A DNA stretch of 64,000 nt. Origin: Modicisalibacter tunisiensis. Lineage in GTDB: Bacteria; Pseudomonadota; Gammaproteobacteria; Pseudomonadales; Halomonadaceae. The notes beneath the pieces were generated by a model. The model worked only from the letters and a program-made list of their open reading frames with translations. It did no database searches and was not told the origin of the DNA. The position numbers and the translations under genes were made by a program. Shown in pieces: positions 16,525-25,037 of the stretch (position 1 is its first letter; the number at the start of each line of letters is the position of its first letter). Location of the stretch: positions 2,011,739 to 2,075,738 of the forward strand of contig NZ_JAGXFD010000001.1 in the NCBI RefSeq assembly GCF_020148005.1, in the 5' to 3' direction.

Positions 16525-17553
16525 ATGAATCATCGGCTTCTGGCTCCCCTCGTGATCGGGCTGGGCCTGTGTGTCGTCGTGCCGGCCGCACAGGCCGACA
16601 TGCCGCCCAATTACGATAAATCGTCATCTCTGGACCTGAGCCAGTACCTTCAGCAGCGCACCGACGCGCAGAGCCAAAGCTTCAATTTCGGCGGCTGGAA
16701 CGAGCACAAGTTCACCGTGAAGAAGGCCGGACGCTACCTGATCGAGAGCGCGTCGCGGGCGGGCATGTCCGATGAATATCGGATCAAGGCCCGGCTGCTC
16801 GATGCCCAGGGCAATGTCGTCGCCCGCAGCGAGGCACTGGGCACGAACGGTGGCCTGCACATGACAGAGCAACTGGAGCCCGGCGATTACGTGGTCAAGG
16901 TCTATGCCCGGGAATTCGGCAACACCAAGCTGAAGGGCAATCGCTACACCATTTCGGTATCCGGGCTGGGCGCGCAGGGTCAGCGCCTGAGTGGGTCCCA
17001 GAGCGGTATCGATAGCGGCAGCGGTATCCTCTTTGACAAGGATGCCGAGGCGAAGGGGCCGACGACGGCCTTCGTGCGCTCGCCGGAAGCCTCGGCAGCC
17101 CTGGCGGCACCGGCGGTTGCGGGTTCGTCGTCCAAGGCGTCGGCTGCCCGGCCGTCCGATACGAAGGCGGCCACGGCGAACGACAGTCAGTCGGCGAGCC
17201 AGGCAAGGCCGAAAGACGAGTCGCGTCGCTTCAAGGAGGTCGTCACCGACGTCGACATGAACTTTGAGGGCAAGGCGCTGAGCTTCGACGTGGTTCAACG
17301 CGGCACGGTGGCCGTCAATACGTCGACCATGGTCGGTGCTGAGGGGTCCTTCCAGATCGAAGCGCGGGTTCTCGATGACCAGGGCAATGTCGTGGCCAGC
17401 GACGAGGGCTCGCGTTTTGCCGGCAATGTTCACATCAAGCAAGTCTTGCCGCCGGGGCATTACACGGTCTGGGTCAAGGGGCATAACTACGGCAATGCCA
17501 AGGACTCGGCCAATAATTTTGCGCTGCGCGTCAAGCAGCTGGACACCCGCTGA
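16525..17553 (+). CDS. Secreted protein with two copies of a PPC-like beta domain
   Basis: 342 residues, not assigned to a named family. A signal peptide (1-24, cut after AQA) directs it to the periplasm or beyond. Two related all-beta segments follow: about 53-148 and 245-338. Residues 90-135 and 281-326 align without gaps; both carry LDxQGNVVA, then LxPGxY-V-VKVY/VWVKG, then a GN-K turn. The pattern recalls pre-peptidase C-terminal (PPC) domains. They are joined by an Ser/Ala-rich, probably disordered linker (about 150-235). No catalytic domain is attached. It is a single gene with its own terminator, between a porin and a sensor diguanylate cyclase. Function unknown; cell-surface or periplasmic binding is a guess. 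Confidence 0.75.
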   Translation: MNHRLLAPLVIGLGLCVVVPAAQADMPPNYDKSSSLDLSQYLQQRTDAQSQSFNFGGWNEHKFTVKKAGRYLIESASRAGMSDEYRIKARLLDAQGNVVARSEALGTNGGLHMTEQLEPGDYVVKVYAREFGNTKLKGNRYTISVSGLGAQGQRLSGSQSGIDSGSGILFDKDAEAKGPTTAFVRSPEASAALAAPAVAGSSSKASAARPSDTKAATANDSQSASQARPKDESRRFKEVVTDVDMNFEGKALSFDVVQRGTVAVNTSTMVGAEGSFQIEARVLDDQGNVVASDEGSRFAGNVHIKQVLPPGHYTVWVKGHNYGNAKDSANNFALRVKQLDTR

Positions 17554-17577
17554 TCGTTCCAAGATCGTCCTCCTTCG

Positions 17578-17616
17578 AACCACGCCGGCCCGTCAATGAC
17601 GGGCCGGCGTGGTTTA
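17578..17616 (+). terminator. Strong terminator after the PPC-like protein gene
   Basis: A perfect stem of 17 bp: AACCACGCCGGCCCGTC (17578-17594) with GACGGGCCGGCGTGGTT (17598-17614), loop AAT, then TA. The flanking AA/TT would let it work in either direction. Confidence 0.85.
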
Positions 17617-17812
17617 GGGCCGCATTTTGTTCCCGTCAACGCCTGGCAGGCTCAAGGTTGCCTTTCTCCGGCCGATACTGGATACACACCTCCTCCCAGG
17701 AGACCGACGGTTTTTAAACGGCCTTGTGGACGAGGCCACCTGGTCCTGACGGCCCGCAGGGGCGGGCAGAGTGAATCCCCACGGCGATTTGCATCTCGCG
17801 GAGCGCGACACC

Positions 17813-19804
17813 ATGACACAAAGCGGAAGACGAACAGGTCGGCGCTCGCTGCGCCGCCGCCTGCTGATCGGCCTGGGCATGGGCTGGGCGGTGATCGTCT
17901 GCGTGTTGATGGTGGCGCTCTGGTACTCGGGGCAGGACCGGATTCGCGACGTCAATGACACCCATCTGGAGTATGAGGCCCGCCTGATCGCCCAGCAGAT
18001 CGACCAGGAGGTCGAGCTGCGGCTGGCGGCGTTGCAGCAGCTGGCGGCGACAATGGCCCCGCGTGCGGTGCCGGACGCGGCGTCGCTGCAGGCGCGCCTG
18101 CGTAACGAGAGTGGCTTGCTGACGCTGTTTGACGGGTTGATCGTGACCGATGCCGAAGGCCGGGTGCAGGCGGCCTGGCCGCGTTCGTCGGGGCGACGCG
18201 GTACGGATGTCAGCGATCGGCTGTCGTTTCGCTTCCAGCAGCAGGTGGGGCGCCCCCACGTCAGTGAGCCGTTCACCGAACAGCCAGGCGGCACGCCCTG
18301 GATTCTGTTCAGCGTGCCGCTGGCGGATGCCTGGGGGCATTTCGCCGGCATGGTGGGCGGGCTGATCAGTGTCGAGAATGGCAGCCTGTTCGCCAAGTTG
18401 CGGCGTATCCGCCTGGGGCGGCAGGGCTTCGCGGTAGTGATGACCGCCTCGGGCAAGGTGCTGACCCACCCGCGGCAGGATCACCTGCTGGCCCCGGCGG
18501 CCTCGGTGGTGCCGTCGGCCTGGCGCGAGCTGGTGCTGGATGGCTGGCAGGGCACGCTCACCGGTGCGCTGCCCAGCGGTAAAACGGCGCTGCAGAGCTA
18601 CCGTCAGATCTGGACGCCCGGCTGGATCGTGGGGGTGTTCCTGCCGGCCGATCAGGCCTTTGCGCCGCTGCGCACCTTCCTCAACCAGCTGTGGCTGGCG
18701 GGAGGATTGACCATCCTGCTGATGCTGCCGATGCTGGCGTGGCTGATTCATCTGCTGCTCAGGCCGCTTCGCCGCCTGACCCGCCAGATCGAGGCGGTGC
18801 GTCACGGGCACCGCGATTACCTGGACGTGCCTGACGCCAGCCACGAGATCGTCCAGCTGATCGAGGCGTTCAACCGCATGGTGGACACCAGCCTCGAGGC
18901 ACGCCAACGGTTGCTCAATCGGCAGGCCTTTCTGGATGCCGTGCTGGATTCCTCGCCGGTGGGCATGTTCGTCTACGACATGCAGGGGGAGCTGCTGTAC
19001 GTTAGTCCGGCACTCACGGAAATGACGGGGCATTCGCTGGTGGACTATCAGGCGGACTCGATGCATTCGCACATTCACCCCGACGACCGTCAGCGCGTGC
19101 TCGATTACTGGCTGGCGAGTCGCCTCAGCGAGCATGATTTCCAGTGCCAGTATCGGTATGTCACGGCCCGGGGCGAGAGCATCTGGATGGACGTGCACGC
19201 CAGTCTGGTCCGGCTCGAGACGGGCAAGGCCCTGGGCTTCGTCGGCACCATGAAGGACATCACCGAGCATCGGGAAAACGAGGCCCTGCAGCGCTGGGAG
19301 GCCGAGCACGATCCCTTGACTGGCCTGCTCAATCGGCGCGGCTTCGAGCGGCGTATGGAAGAGGCCCTGGCCGATTGGCTCAAGGGCGCGGTTCCGGCGG
19401 CACTGATCGCCTTCGACCTGGACCACTTCAAGCCGATCAACGACGAGGGCGGTCATGCCCTCGGGGACCGGATGCTGTCGCTGATCGCCCGGACGCTCGC
19501 GGCGCGGATTCGCCGCAGCGACTTCGCGGCCCGTTACGGCGGTGACGAGTTCGCGATCCTGCTGCCCGGCTGCGGGGTCGAGCAGGCACGCCGGACCGCG
19601 GAAGCCCTGCGCAAGGCGGTAGGGGCGCTGAGCGTCACTCACGAGGGACGCAGCTACCGGGTTTCACTGAGCCTCGGGGTGACGGCCCTGGCCCCCGGTG
19701 ACGAGACGATCGGCCAGGTCATGCAGCGCGCCGACGATGCCAGCTACCGGGCCAAGGCGGCGGGGCGCGATCGGGTCGAGGTCGAGGCGGCGCCCGCCGG
19801 CTGA
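17813..19804 (+). CDS. Membrane sensor diguanylate cyclase (Cache-HAMP-PAS-GGDEF)
   Basis: 663 residues from ATG 17813 (GGAG 9 bases upstream; a GTG at 17771 is an alternative). Transmembrane segments at about 18-38 and 282-304 enclose a periplasmic Cache-like sensor domain. A HAMP linker, a PAS domain (about 365-480, ending FVGTMKDITEHRENE) and a GGDEF domain follow. The active motif GGDEF is at 576-580. The product-inhibition site RRSD sits five residues before it, so the cyclase should be active and feedback-inhibited by c-di-GMP. There is no EAL domain. It appears to be transcribed alone. The ligand of the periplasmic domain is unknown. Confidence 0.9.
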   Translation: MTQSGRRTGRRSLRRRLLIGLGMGWAVIVCVLMVALWYSGQDRIRDVNDTHLEYEARLIAQQIDQEVELRLAALQQLAATMAPRAVPDAASLQARLRNESGLLTLFDGLIVTDAEGRVQAAWPRSSGRRGTDVSDRLSFRFQQQVGRPHVSEPFTEQPGGTPWILFSVPLADAWGHFAGMVGGLISVENGSLFAKLRRIRLGRQGFAVVMTASGKVLTHPRQDHLLAPAASVVPSAWRELVLDGWQGTLTGALPSGKTALQSYRQIWTPGWIVGVFLPADQAFAPLRTFLNQLWLAGGLTILLMLPMLAWLIHLLLRPLRRLTRQIEAVRHGHRDYLDVPDASHEIVQLIEAFNRMVDTSLEARQRLLNRQAFLDAVLDSSPVGMFVYDMQGELLYVSPALTEMTGHSLVDYQADSMHSHIHPDDRQRVLDYWLASRLSEHDFQCQYRYVTARGESIWMDVHASLVRLETGKALGFVGTMKDITEHRENEALQRWEAEHDPLTGLLNRRGFERRMEEALADWLKGAVPAALIAFDLDHFKPINDEGGHALGDRMLSLIARTLAARIRRSDFAARYGGDEFAILLPGCGVEQARRTAEALRKAVGALSVTHEGRSYRVSLSLGVTALAPGDETIGQVMQRADDASYRAKAAGRDRVEVEAAPAG

Positions 19805-19889
19805 CCGAGGGTTTCCTGATCGGCGTCAAGGCCGTTTCGCCGCCGGGGCGCTACACGGAAATGAGGACCGCCACCCGGAGCAACGAGCC

Positions 19890-20207
19890 ATGAGCGATCG
19901 CCGTGCCACGCTGGAAGCCCTGCGGGCGACCTTGCAGACGCGCCTGCATGCCTATCGGGAGCACAAGACGCGCGCGCTCGACAGGGATGCCGACGAGCAG
20001 TCGCTTGAGATCGAGAACGACGAAGTGGTGGAGCGTCTGGACGAGGAAGCCTTCGCGGAACTGGAGCAGGTCGACCGGGCGCTCGCGCGCATTGCCGACG
20101 GCGAGGGCGATCGCTGCGAAGCCTGTGGCGAGGCGATCGACGCGCGGCGCCTTCAGGCCCTGCCCATGGCGACCCTGTGCATTGATTGCGCCGAGCTGGA
20201 ACGCTGA
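19890..20207 (+). CDS. Short DksA/TraR-family zinc-finger protein
   Basis: 105 residues. The N-terminal two thirds is a charged coiled-coil hairpin (about 1-65); the C-terminus has the four-Cys zinc finger CEAC-x17-CIDC of the DksA/TraR family. DksA proteins enter the RNA polymerase secondary channel and alter promoter response to ppGpp. At 105 residues this is shorter than DksA (about 150), nearer to TraR/YbiI-type members. ATG 19890 has GGAG about 9 bases upstream. It lies 85 bases after the diguanylate cyclase. Whether it binds RNA polymerase is inference from the family. Confidence 0.85.
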   Translation: MSDRRATLEALRATLQTRLHAYREHKTRALDRDADEQSLEIENDEVVERLDEEAFAELEQVDRALARIADGEGDRCEACGEAIDARRLQALPMATLCIDCAELER

Positions 20208-20670
20208 CTTTCAGAACGGGACAGGTCGGGTTGCGCCGGTCTGCAAGGCGTATTGCGCGCAGTTTATGCTCGTGTTACGCGACCTGTGTTTATCGATTTA
20301 ATCCATTGTTTTTATTGGCTATAGCGCCAGGCTGGGGGTCAAGTTTGCCGACTCATTTTCCTTGGTTATCTTTCCGAGGATTATCGATAAAAAACCGTAC
20401 AGGATAACGTGGGTTAATTACGCCGGCGGGAGGGCGTGCGACATTGTGCGCGTCGACTCAGGAAGGGGCGACACACGGGCGAACACCGTGACAGGGACGT
20501 TTCGGGCAGGGACGCCCGATGGCCAGGGATGGTCCGCTTGTGGGCCCGGGGCTCTCGTCAACAGGAGGTTGTGACTGCCAGGGAAGGGCCCGCTTCGACG
20601 TGTTGTCGGGTCGCGAGCCGGCGCCGCCTTCGGGGGGCGCCGGCTCGTTTCGTTGCGTGCTCGGCCGGGC
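20208..20670. other. Gene-free region between the DksA-like and Crp/Fnr-like genes
   Basis: No credible gene. The left part (20270-20410) is notably AT-rich for this window and holds two TATCGAT motifs, 20290-20296 and 20382-20388, the second inside the perfect palindrome TTATCGATAA (20381-20390). A strong terminator closes the region at 20614-20650. An unannotated plus-strand transcript ending there is possible. Confidence 0.4.
20614..20650 (+). terminator. Strong UUCG-loop terminator without an assigned plus-strand gene
   Basis: CGAGCCGGCGCC (20614-20625) pairs with GGCGCCGGCTCG (20636-20647); an inner CC/GG pair closes a TTCG tetraloop, and TTTCGTT follows. The nearest plus-strand gene ends 400 bases earlier. 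On the minus strand it lies just after the Crp/Fnr-like gene but lacks a U tract there. Confidence 0.7.
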
Positions 20671-21444
20671 CTACAGGTCAGGCGAGGTGGGCGGCTCACG
20701 GCCGACGAAGGCCGGGTTGAGGGTGTCGCTGAAGCGTTCGGGGCGGAAGTTGGCGATCCGGGCAAGCTCCTCGAAGTCGAGGATGTCGATGCTCTGTCGC
20801 TGGCGAAGCACCAGACGGCGTTCGGCAAGTTCCGACAGCGTGCGACTGACATGGACCTCGCTCATGCCCAGCAGCTGGCTGAGGCGCCGTTGCGTCAGGG
20901 GCAGGGTGAAGCGATTGCTGACCTCCATGCCGGTGCCTGCCAGGCGATGATGGATCTCCAGGGCGAAATGGGCGATGCGCGAGCAGGCATCGTTGCCCAG
21001 TACGTTGACGAGACGCTGGGTAATGTTGCGCTGCTGGCGTGCGGTTGCGGCCTGAAGGGACATGGCCACGCGCGGGGCTGCCTGGAAAAGACGATGGATG
21101 CCAGCGATCGGGATCGCGCGCACGACGCCGTCAGTCAGCATTTCCGCCGTGGTGTAATGGGTCGTGAAGGTGAAATCGAGCAGGCCCAGGACATCGCCGG
21201 GCAAGTGCAGGTCAAGCACCTGCTCGGCATCGTCTTCGGAGCGATGCAGCGTGCACGCCCATCCTCGATGCAGGGAATACAGGTGGCGGGGCACTTCGTC
21301 CGGGTGCCAGAGCGTGTCACCCCGGGCGACGGCGAAGGGTTCGCTTTCCAGAGCCGAGATGAGCCGGTGTTCGCGCTCCGTGAACGCAATATGTCGATCG
21401 AGATTCTGCATGACGCTTCGTACGGGTGAGGACACCGGCTCCAT
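20671..21444 (-). CDS. Crp/Fnr-family transcriptional regulator
   Basis: 257 residues: an N-terminal cyclic-nucleotide-binding-type beta roll (about 25-145; RGDTLWHPDEVPRHLYSLHRG), a dimer helix and a C-terminal winged helix-turn-helix (about 165-230) with LTQRRLSQLLGMSEVHVSRTL (split: LTQRRLSQLL, GMSEVHVSRTL). No N-terminal Cys cluster is present, so it is not an oxygen-sensing Fnr/Anr. It also lacks the clear cAMP-binding Arg/Ser pattern of Crp, so the effector is unknown. Starts at ATG 21444 (weak ribosome site) or at the Met 11 codons later (21411); the sequence does not decide. A palindrome in its upstream region may be its operator. Confidence 0.85.
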   Translation of the reverse strand: MEPVSSPVRSVMQNLDRHIAFTEREHRLISALESEPFAVARGDTLWHPDEVPRHLYSLHRGWACTLHRSEDDAEQVLDLHLPGDVLGLLDFTFTTHYTTAEMLTDGVVRAIPIAGIHRLFQAAPRVAMSLQAATARQQRNITQRLVNVLGNDACSRIAHFALEIHHRLAGTGMEVSNRFTLPLTQRRLSQLLGMSEVHVSRTLSELAERRLVLRQRQSIDILDFEELARIANFRPERFSDTLNPAFVGREPPTSPDL

Positions 21445-21900
21445 TCCCGGAACCCGGTCTTCAGCGCGAATGGGGGCCTTCCCTGGGGCAAAGACGCCTA
21501 ATTTATTATCTTGTACCAGTATTGTTCAATAGCAACCGCGTGCAACTATTTTTGTAAAATTATTGTGCATGAAAGCCTTGTTGGTAAGCGGTCACTATAA
21601 GGCTCGCGACCTGCCACGGCAATGTGCACCCGCCACCGGACCGGGCGATGGTGGTTGCACAAGACGCGGGCGCCGAGTGCATCCCGGGCCGTGTGCCGCA
21701 GCCCCGGGGACGGTGGGAGTTGACGCGAAAATCACTTGCGGCCAGCCTCTTGGGGGGCCATCATCTGCGCCCTCTCGCCGGCCTCTCGAGGTCCGGGCGA
21801 GGCCAAGACCGGGGTGGCATCGGGTCGGGGGCGGCGTGCGCATCCCACCACCGATAAGACCCTTACCACTGTTGACTTTTCCCGATCTGGAAGCGAACCC
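21445..21900. other. Divergent intergenic region, regulator / norspermidine genes
   Basis: 456 bases without a gene. The AT-rich left part contains a possible minus-strand promoter for the Crp/Fnr-like gene (TTGAAC 21524-21529 and TAATAA 21503-21508 on the minus strand, 15-base spacing). A perfect palindrome TATTGTTCAATA (21520-21531) overlaps its -35. The right part is GC-rich leader to the dehydrogenase gene and shows no clear structure I can name. Confidence 0.4.
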
Positions 21901-23100
21901 ATGAGCAAAGTCCTGATTATCGGCGCTGGTGGCGTCGGCGGTGTCGTCACTCACAAGTGTGCCCAGCATCCCGAAGTGTTCAGCGAAATCTGCCTGGCCA
22001 GTCGCAACGAAGCGAAATGCAAGGCGATCGCCGCCCAGCTGGATCGCCCCATTCAGACCGCTCAGGTCGATGCCGATGACGTCGAGGCGCTGGTCGCGCT
22101 GATCGAGTCGTTCACGCCGGACGTGCTGATTCACGTGGCCTTGCCCTATCAGGACCTGACCATCATGGAGGCCTGCCTGCGCACCGGCGTGCCCTATCTG
22201 GATACCGCCAACTACGAGCATCCGGACGAGGCCAAGTTCGAGTACAAGGAGCAGTGGGCCTTTCAGGAGCGCTACAAGAGCGCCGGCAACATGGCCACCC
22301 TGGGCTGCGGCTTCGATCCGGGCATGACCAACATCTACTGCGCCTACGCACAGAAGAACCTGTTCGACGAGATCCACACCATCGACATCCTCGATGCCAA
22401 CGGCGGCGACCACGGCTATCCGTTCGCCACCAACTTCAACCCGGAGATCAACATTCGCGAGATCACCGCGAATGGCCGCTACTGGGAGAAGGGCGAGTGG
22501 AAGGTGACCGCGCCGCTGGCCGAGAAGCGCACCTTCGACTTCGACGGCATCGGCGAGAAAGACATCTACCTGCTCTACCACGAGGAGCTCGAGTCGCTGT
22601 CGCAGAACATCAAGGGGCTGCAGCGCATCCGCTTCTGGATGACCTTCTCCGAGAAGTACCTCACCCACCTCAAGGTGCTCGAGAACGTCGGTATGACGAG
22701 CATCGAGCCGATCAAGGTGGGCGACAGCGAGATCTCGCCGCTGGAATTCCTCAAGGCGGTACTGCCCGATCCGGCCTCGCTGGGCCCGCGCACCAAAGGC
22801 AAGACCAACATCGGCGTGATCGTCGATGGCATCAAGGACGGCAAGCGTCGCAAGGTGCACATCTACAACATCTGCGACCACCAGCAGTGCTACCAGGAAG
22901 TCCAGTCCCAGGCGATCTCCTACACCACCGGCGTGCCGGCGGTGACCGGTGCCATGCTGATGCTCGAGGGCGTCTGGAAGGGCGAGGGCGTGTTCAACGT
23001 CGAGCAGCTCGACCCGAACCCGTTCATGGAGCGTATCGGCGATATGGGGCTGCCGTGGCAGGTGGTCGAGCTCGACCCCGAAGCCGATCCGCTGGCCTGA
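21901..23100 (+). CDS. Carboxynorspermidine synthase (saccharopine dehydrogenase-like)
   Basis: 399 residues. NADPH-dependent enzyme that condenses an amino-aldehyde (aspartate semialdehyde) with a diamine to carboxy(nor)spermidine in the alternative polyamine pathway. The N-terminal Rossmann fold has VLIIGAGGVGGVVTHK (4-19). The middle has the family stretch LGCGFDPGMTNIYCAYAQ. Length and sequence style match the LYS9/COG1748 branch that pairs with NspC. ATG 21901 has GGAAG 7 bases before. The decarboxylase gene follows after 3 bases, which supports the polyamine role over lysine metabolism. The product may be carboxyspermidine or carboxynorspermidine, depending on the diamine available. Confidence 0.9.
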   Translation: MSKVLIIGAGGVGGVVTHKCAQHPEVFSEICLASRNEAKCKAIAAQLDRPIQTAQVDADDVEALVALIESFTPDVLIHVALPYQDLTIMEACLRTGVPYLDTANYEHPDEAKFEYKEQWAFQERYKSAGNMATLGCGFDPGMTNIYCAYAQKNLFDEIHTIDILDANGGDHGYPFATNFNPEINIREITANGRYWEKGEWKVTAPLAEKRTFDFDGIGEKDIYLLYHEELESLSQNIKGLQRIRFWMTFSEKYLTHLKVLENVGMTSIEPIKVGDSEISPLEFLKAVLPDPASLGPRTKGKTNIGVIVDGIKDGKRRKVHIYNICDHQQCYQEVQSQAISYTTGVPAVTGAMLMLEGVWKGEGVFNVEQLDPNPFMERIGDMGLPWQVVELDPEADPLA

Positions 23101-23103
23101 TCG

Positions 23104-24270
23104 ATGGCGATGACGGACAACACGGGATACCCGTTCGATATCCATGCCTGCCCGTCGCCGGCCTACGTGGTCGACGACGCCCTGCTGCGCCGTAATCTGG
23201 AGTGCCTGAAGGCGGTTCAGGAGCGCAGCGGCGCGAAGGTCCTGCTGGCCCTCAAGGGCTTCGCCATGTGGGATACCTTCCCGCTGGTCAGCGAATACCT
23301 GGTGGGCACGACCTCCAGCGGCCAGGACGAGGCTCGCCTCGGCGCCGAGACTTTCGGCGGCGAGGTGCATGTCTATTCGCCGGCCTTCACCGCGCCAGAA
23401 ATGGACGTGGTGCTGCGCTATGCCGATCACCTGAGCTTCAACTCGCCGGGGCAGTGGCGGCGCTTCCGCGAGACCGTCGCGGCGGCGCCGCGACGCATCT
23501 CCTGCGGGTTACGGGTCAACCCCGAGCACTCCACGGGCGAGGTTGCGCTCTATGACCCCTGCGCGCCGGGTTCGAGGCTGGGTACGCGGGCGGCCGATCT
23601 CGAGCCGGGTGATATCGACGGTCTCGAGGGGCTGCACTTCCACACCCTGTGTGAGCAGAACAGCGACGCTCTGGAGGAAACCCTCGACGCCTTTGAAGCG
23701 AAGTTCGGGCAGTATCTGGCGGGCCTGCGTTGGGTCAACTTCGGGGGCGGTCATCACATCACCCGTGCCGACTACGATGTCGATCGGCTGGTGCGGATCA
23801 TTCGTGACTTCAAGTCACGTCATCCGCATCTCGAGGTCTACCTCGAGCCGGGCGAGGCGGTGGCGTTGAACACCGGCTTTCTGGTCGCCAGCGTGCTGGA
23901 TATCGTCGACAACGATGGACCGATCGCCATCCTGGACACCTCCGCCACCGCGCACATGCCGGATGTACTGGAGATGCCGTACCGTCCGGAAATCATCGGT
24001 GCCGGGCGGCCCGGCGAAAAGCCGTACACGTATCGTCTAGGGGGCACCACCTGCCTGGCCGGCGACGTGATCGGCGACTACTCGTTCGGCAAGCCGCTCG
24101 AGATTGGTGACCGCCTGGTGTTCACCGACATGGCCCACTACACCATGGTCAAGACCACCACCTTCAATGGCATTCGCCTGCCGGCGATCTGCCGGGTCGA
24201 CGAGACCACCCGGGCGGTGCGTACGGTGCGGACCTTCGGCTACGTGGATTACATGCAGCGCCTGAGCTGA
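23104..24270 (+). CDS. nspC: Carboxynorspermidine decarboxylase
   Basis: 388-residue PLP enzyme of the alanine-racemase fold (type III) that decarboxylates carboxy(nor)spermidine. LLALKGFAMW contains the PLP Lys (about residue 51). HFHTLCEQN and WVNFGGGHHITRADYD are typical of NspC, as is YLEPGEAVALNTG. The start ATG (23104) is 3 bases after the dehydrogenase stop, so the pair forms one operon ending at a GC hairpin about 30 bases downstream. Norspermidine and spermidine affect biofilm formation in Vibrio; that link is family knowledge, not shown here. Confidence 0.93.
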   Translation: MAMTDNTGYPFDIHACPSPAYVVDDALLRRNLECLKAVQERSGAKVLLALKGFAMWDTFPLVSEYLVGTTSSGQDEARLGAETFGGEVHVYSPAFTAPEMDVVLRYADHLSFNSPGQWRRFRETVAAAPRRISCGLRVNPEHSTGEVALYDPCAPGSRLGTRAADLEPGDIDGLEGLHFHTLCEQNSDALEETLDAFEAKFGQYLAGLRWVNFGGGHHITRADYDVDRLVRIIRDFKSRHPHLEVYLEPGEAVALNTGFLVASVLDIVDNDGPIAILDTSATAHMPDVLEMPYRPEIIGAGRPGEKPYTYRLGGTTCLAGDVIGDYSFGKPLEIGDRLVFTDMAHYTMVKTTTFNGIRLPAICRVDETTRAVRTVRTFGYVDYMQRLS

Positions 24271-24296
24271 ACCTCCCCGTGACCGGTTCGTGGCCC

Positions 24297-24322
24297 GACG
24301 CCCCGCCCTCGCGCGGGGCGTC
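24297..24322 (+). terminator. Hairpin after nspC
   Basis: GACGCCCCGC (24297-24306) pairs with GCGGGGCGTC (24313-24322), 10 bp with a 6-nt loop, followed by GTGTGTCG. The U tract is poor, but the position 27 bases after the stop fits a terminator. Confidence 0.6.
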
Positions 24323-24679
24323 GTGTGTCGTGCCCGGTCGTTGTACCGGCCGAAGCCACCGTAGAGACTTTCCCTGTTCATCCCCGGACGCAAGGAACCG
24401 ATGGCATGACTTCGAAGCGCCTGTTGCCACAGCCTCGGGCAGCTTCCGCCGTCAACGGCTCGCCGCGCCGAGTCGAGCGATGCCGGATCGATGGCGGTCG
24501 CCTCGGAAAAACGGCAACGTGTCCCCGCCGAGCTTGATACGGGTCATGTTTTCCATCGTGATTTTGGCCTAGCCTGAGATTGGCACGACATCCATGGAAA
24601 GGAGCAGCAAGGGACGGCTTTACCAGGGATGCATCCGCAGGGGGCGGGTGGAAGAATGCGACAGGACACAGCGCCATGC

Positions 24680-24707
24680 AGCCCGGCCGAGCGCCGGGCT
24701 TTTCTTT
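24680..24707 (+). terminator. Intrinsic terminator with no gene upstream
   Basis: AGCCCGGC (24680-24687) pairs with GCCGGGCT (24693-24700), loop CGAGC, followed by TTTCTTTG. It is textbook in form. The nearest upstream coding sequence ends about 410 bases earlier and already has its own hairpin, so this may end a small RNA. Confidence 0.75.
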
Positions 24708-25009
24708 GTCGTTTCCCGTGGCCACGGTACTGACGGATTTGCGTACCATGGCCCTCCGGCTCAGTGCTGCACGTCTCCAGCCGTAGGAACCATAGGCCCT
24801 GTATTCGCCTGCTTCAGGCCCCTCCGGGCGTCGTCAGGGCGTTCATTCCGGCAACACCGCTTCTGCCTGTCTTCCTGACAGATAAACTTCCGACGTTTCC
24901 GCTCTTCTGCATGCCGTTATGCCTCGCCATGACCTCGGCGTTATTGCCGTTGACCCGGTCTCTATTGAGCTGGGTCAAGTCGCGGAATGAGGGTGATGGT
25001 ACTATTTGG

Positions 25010-25037
25010 TTGTTGATTTATATTATTTTGATATAAA
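25010..25037 (+). promoter_or_regulatory. Promoter for the DoxD-DoxA gene
   Basis: TTGTTG (25010-25015), 16 bases, TATAAA (25032-25037). The -10 lies inside the right arm of an 8-bp inverted repeat (25016-25023 / 25031-25038) that spans the spacer, so a repressor could bind there. Predicted start near 25044, about 60 bases before the ATG. Confidence 0.55.

Noticed and set aside
24580-24597. Sigma-54-like TTGGCACG
   Set aside because: The -24 half is good but the -12 GC is absent at the required spacing (AT instead).
24580-24660. Stretch resembling bacterial SRP RNA (GGAAAGGAGCAGCAAGG and CAGGGATGCATC)
   Set aside because: The conserved apical TCC-GGAA-GGA and AAGCAGCC arrangement is not preserved and the flanking helix does not form; judged coincidental.
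24378-24749. 123-codon minus-strand frame in the gene-free region before doxDA
   Set aside because: Pro/Arg-rich, no ribosome site, no motif, and it runs through a perfect terminator stem.
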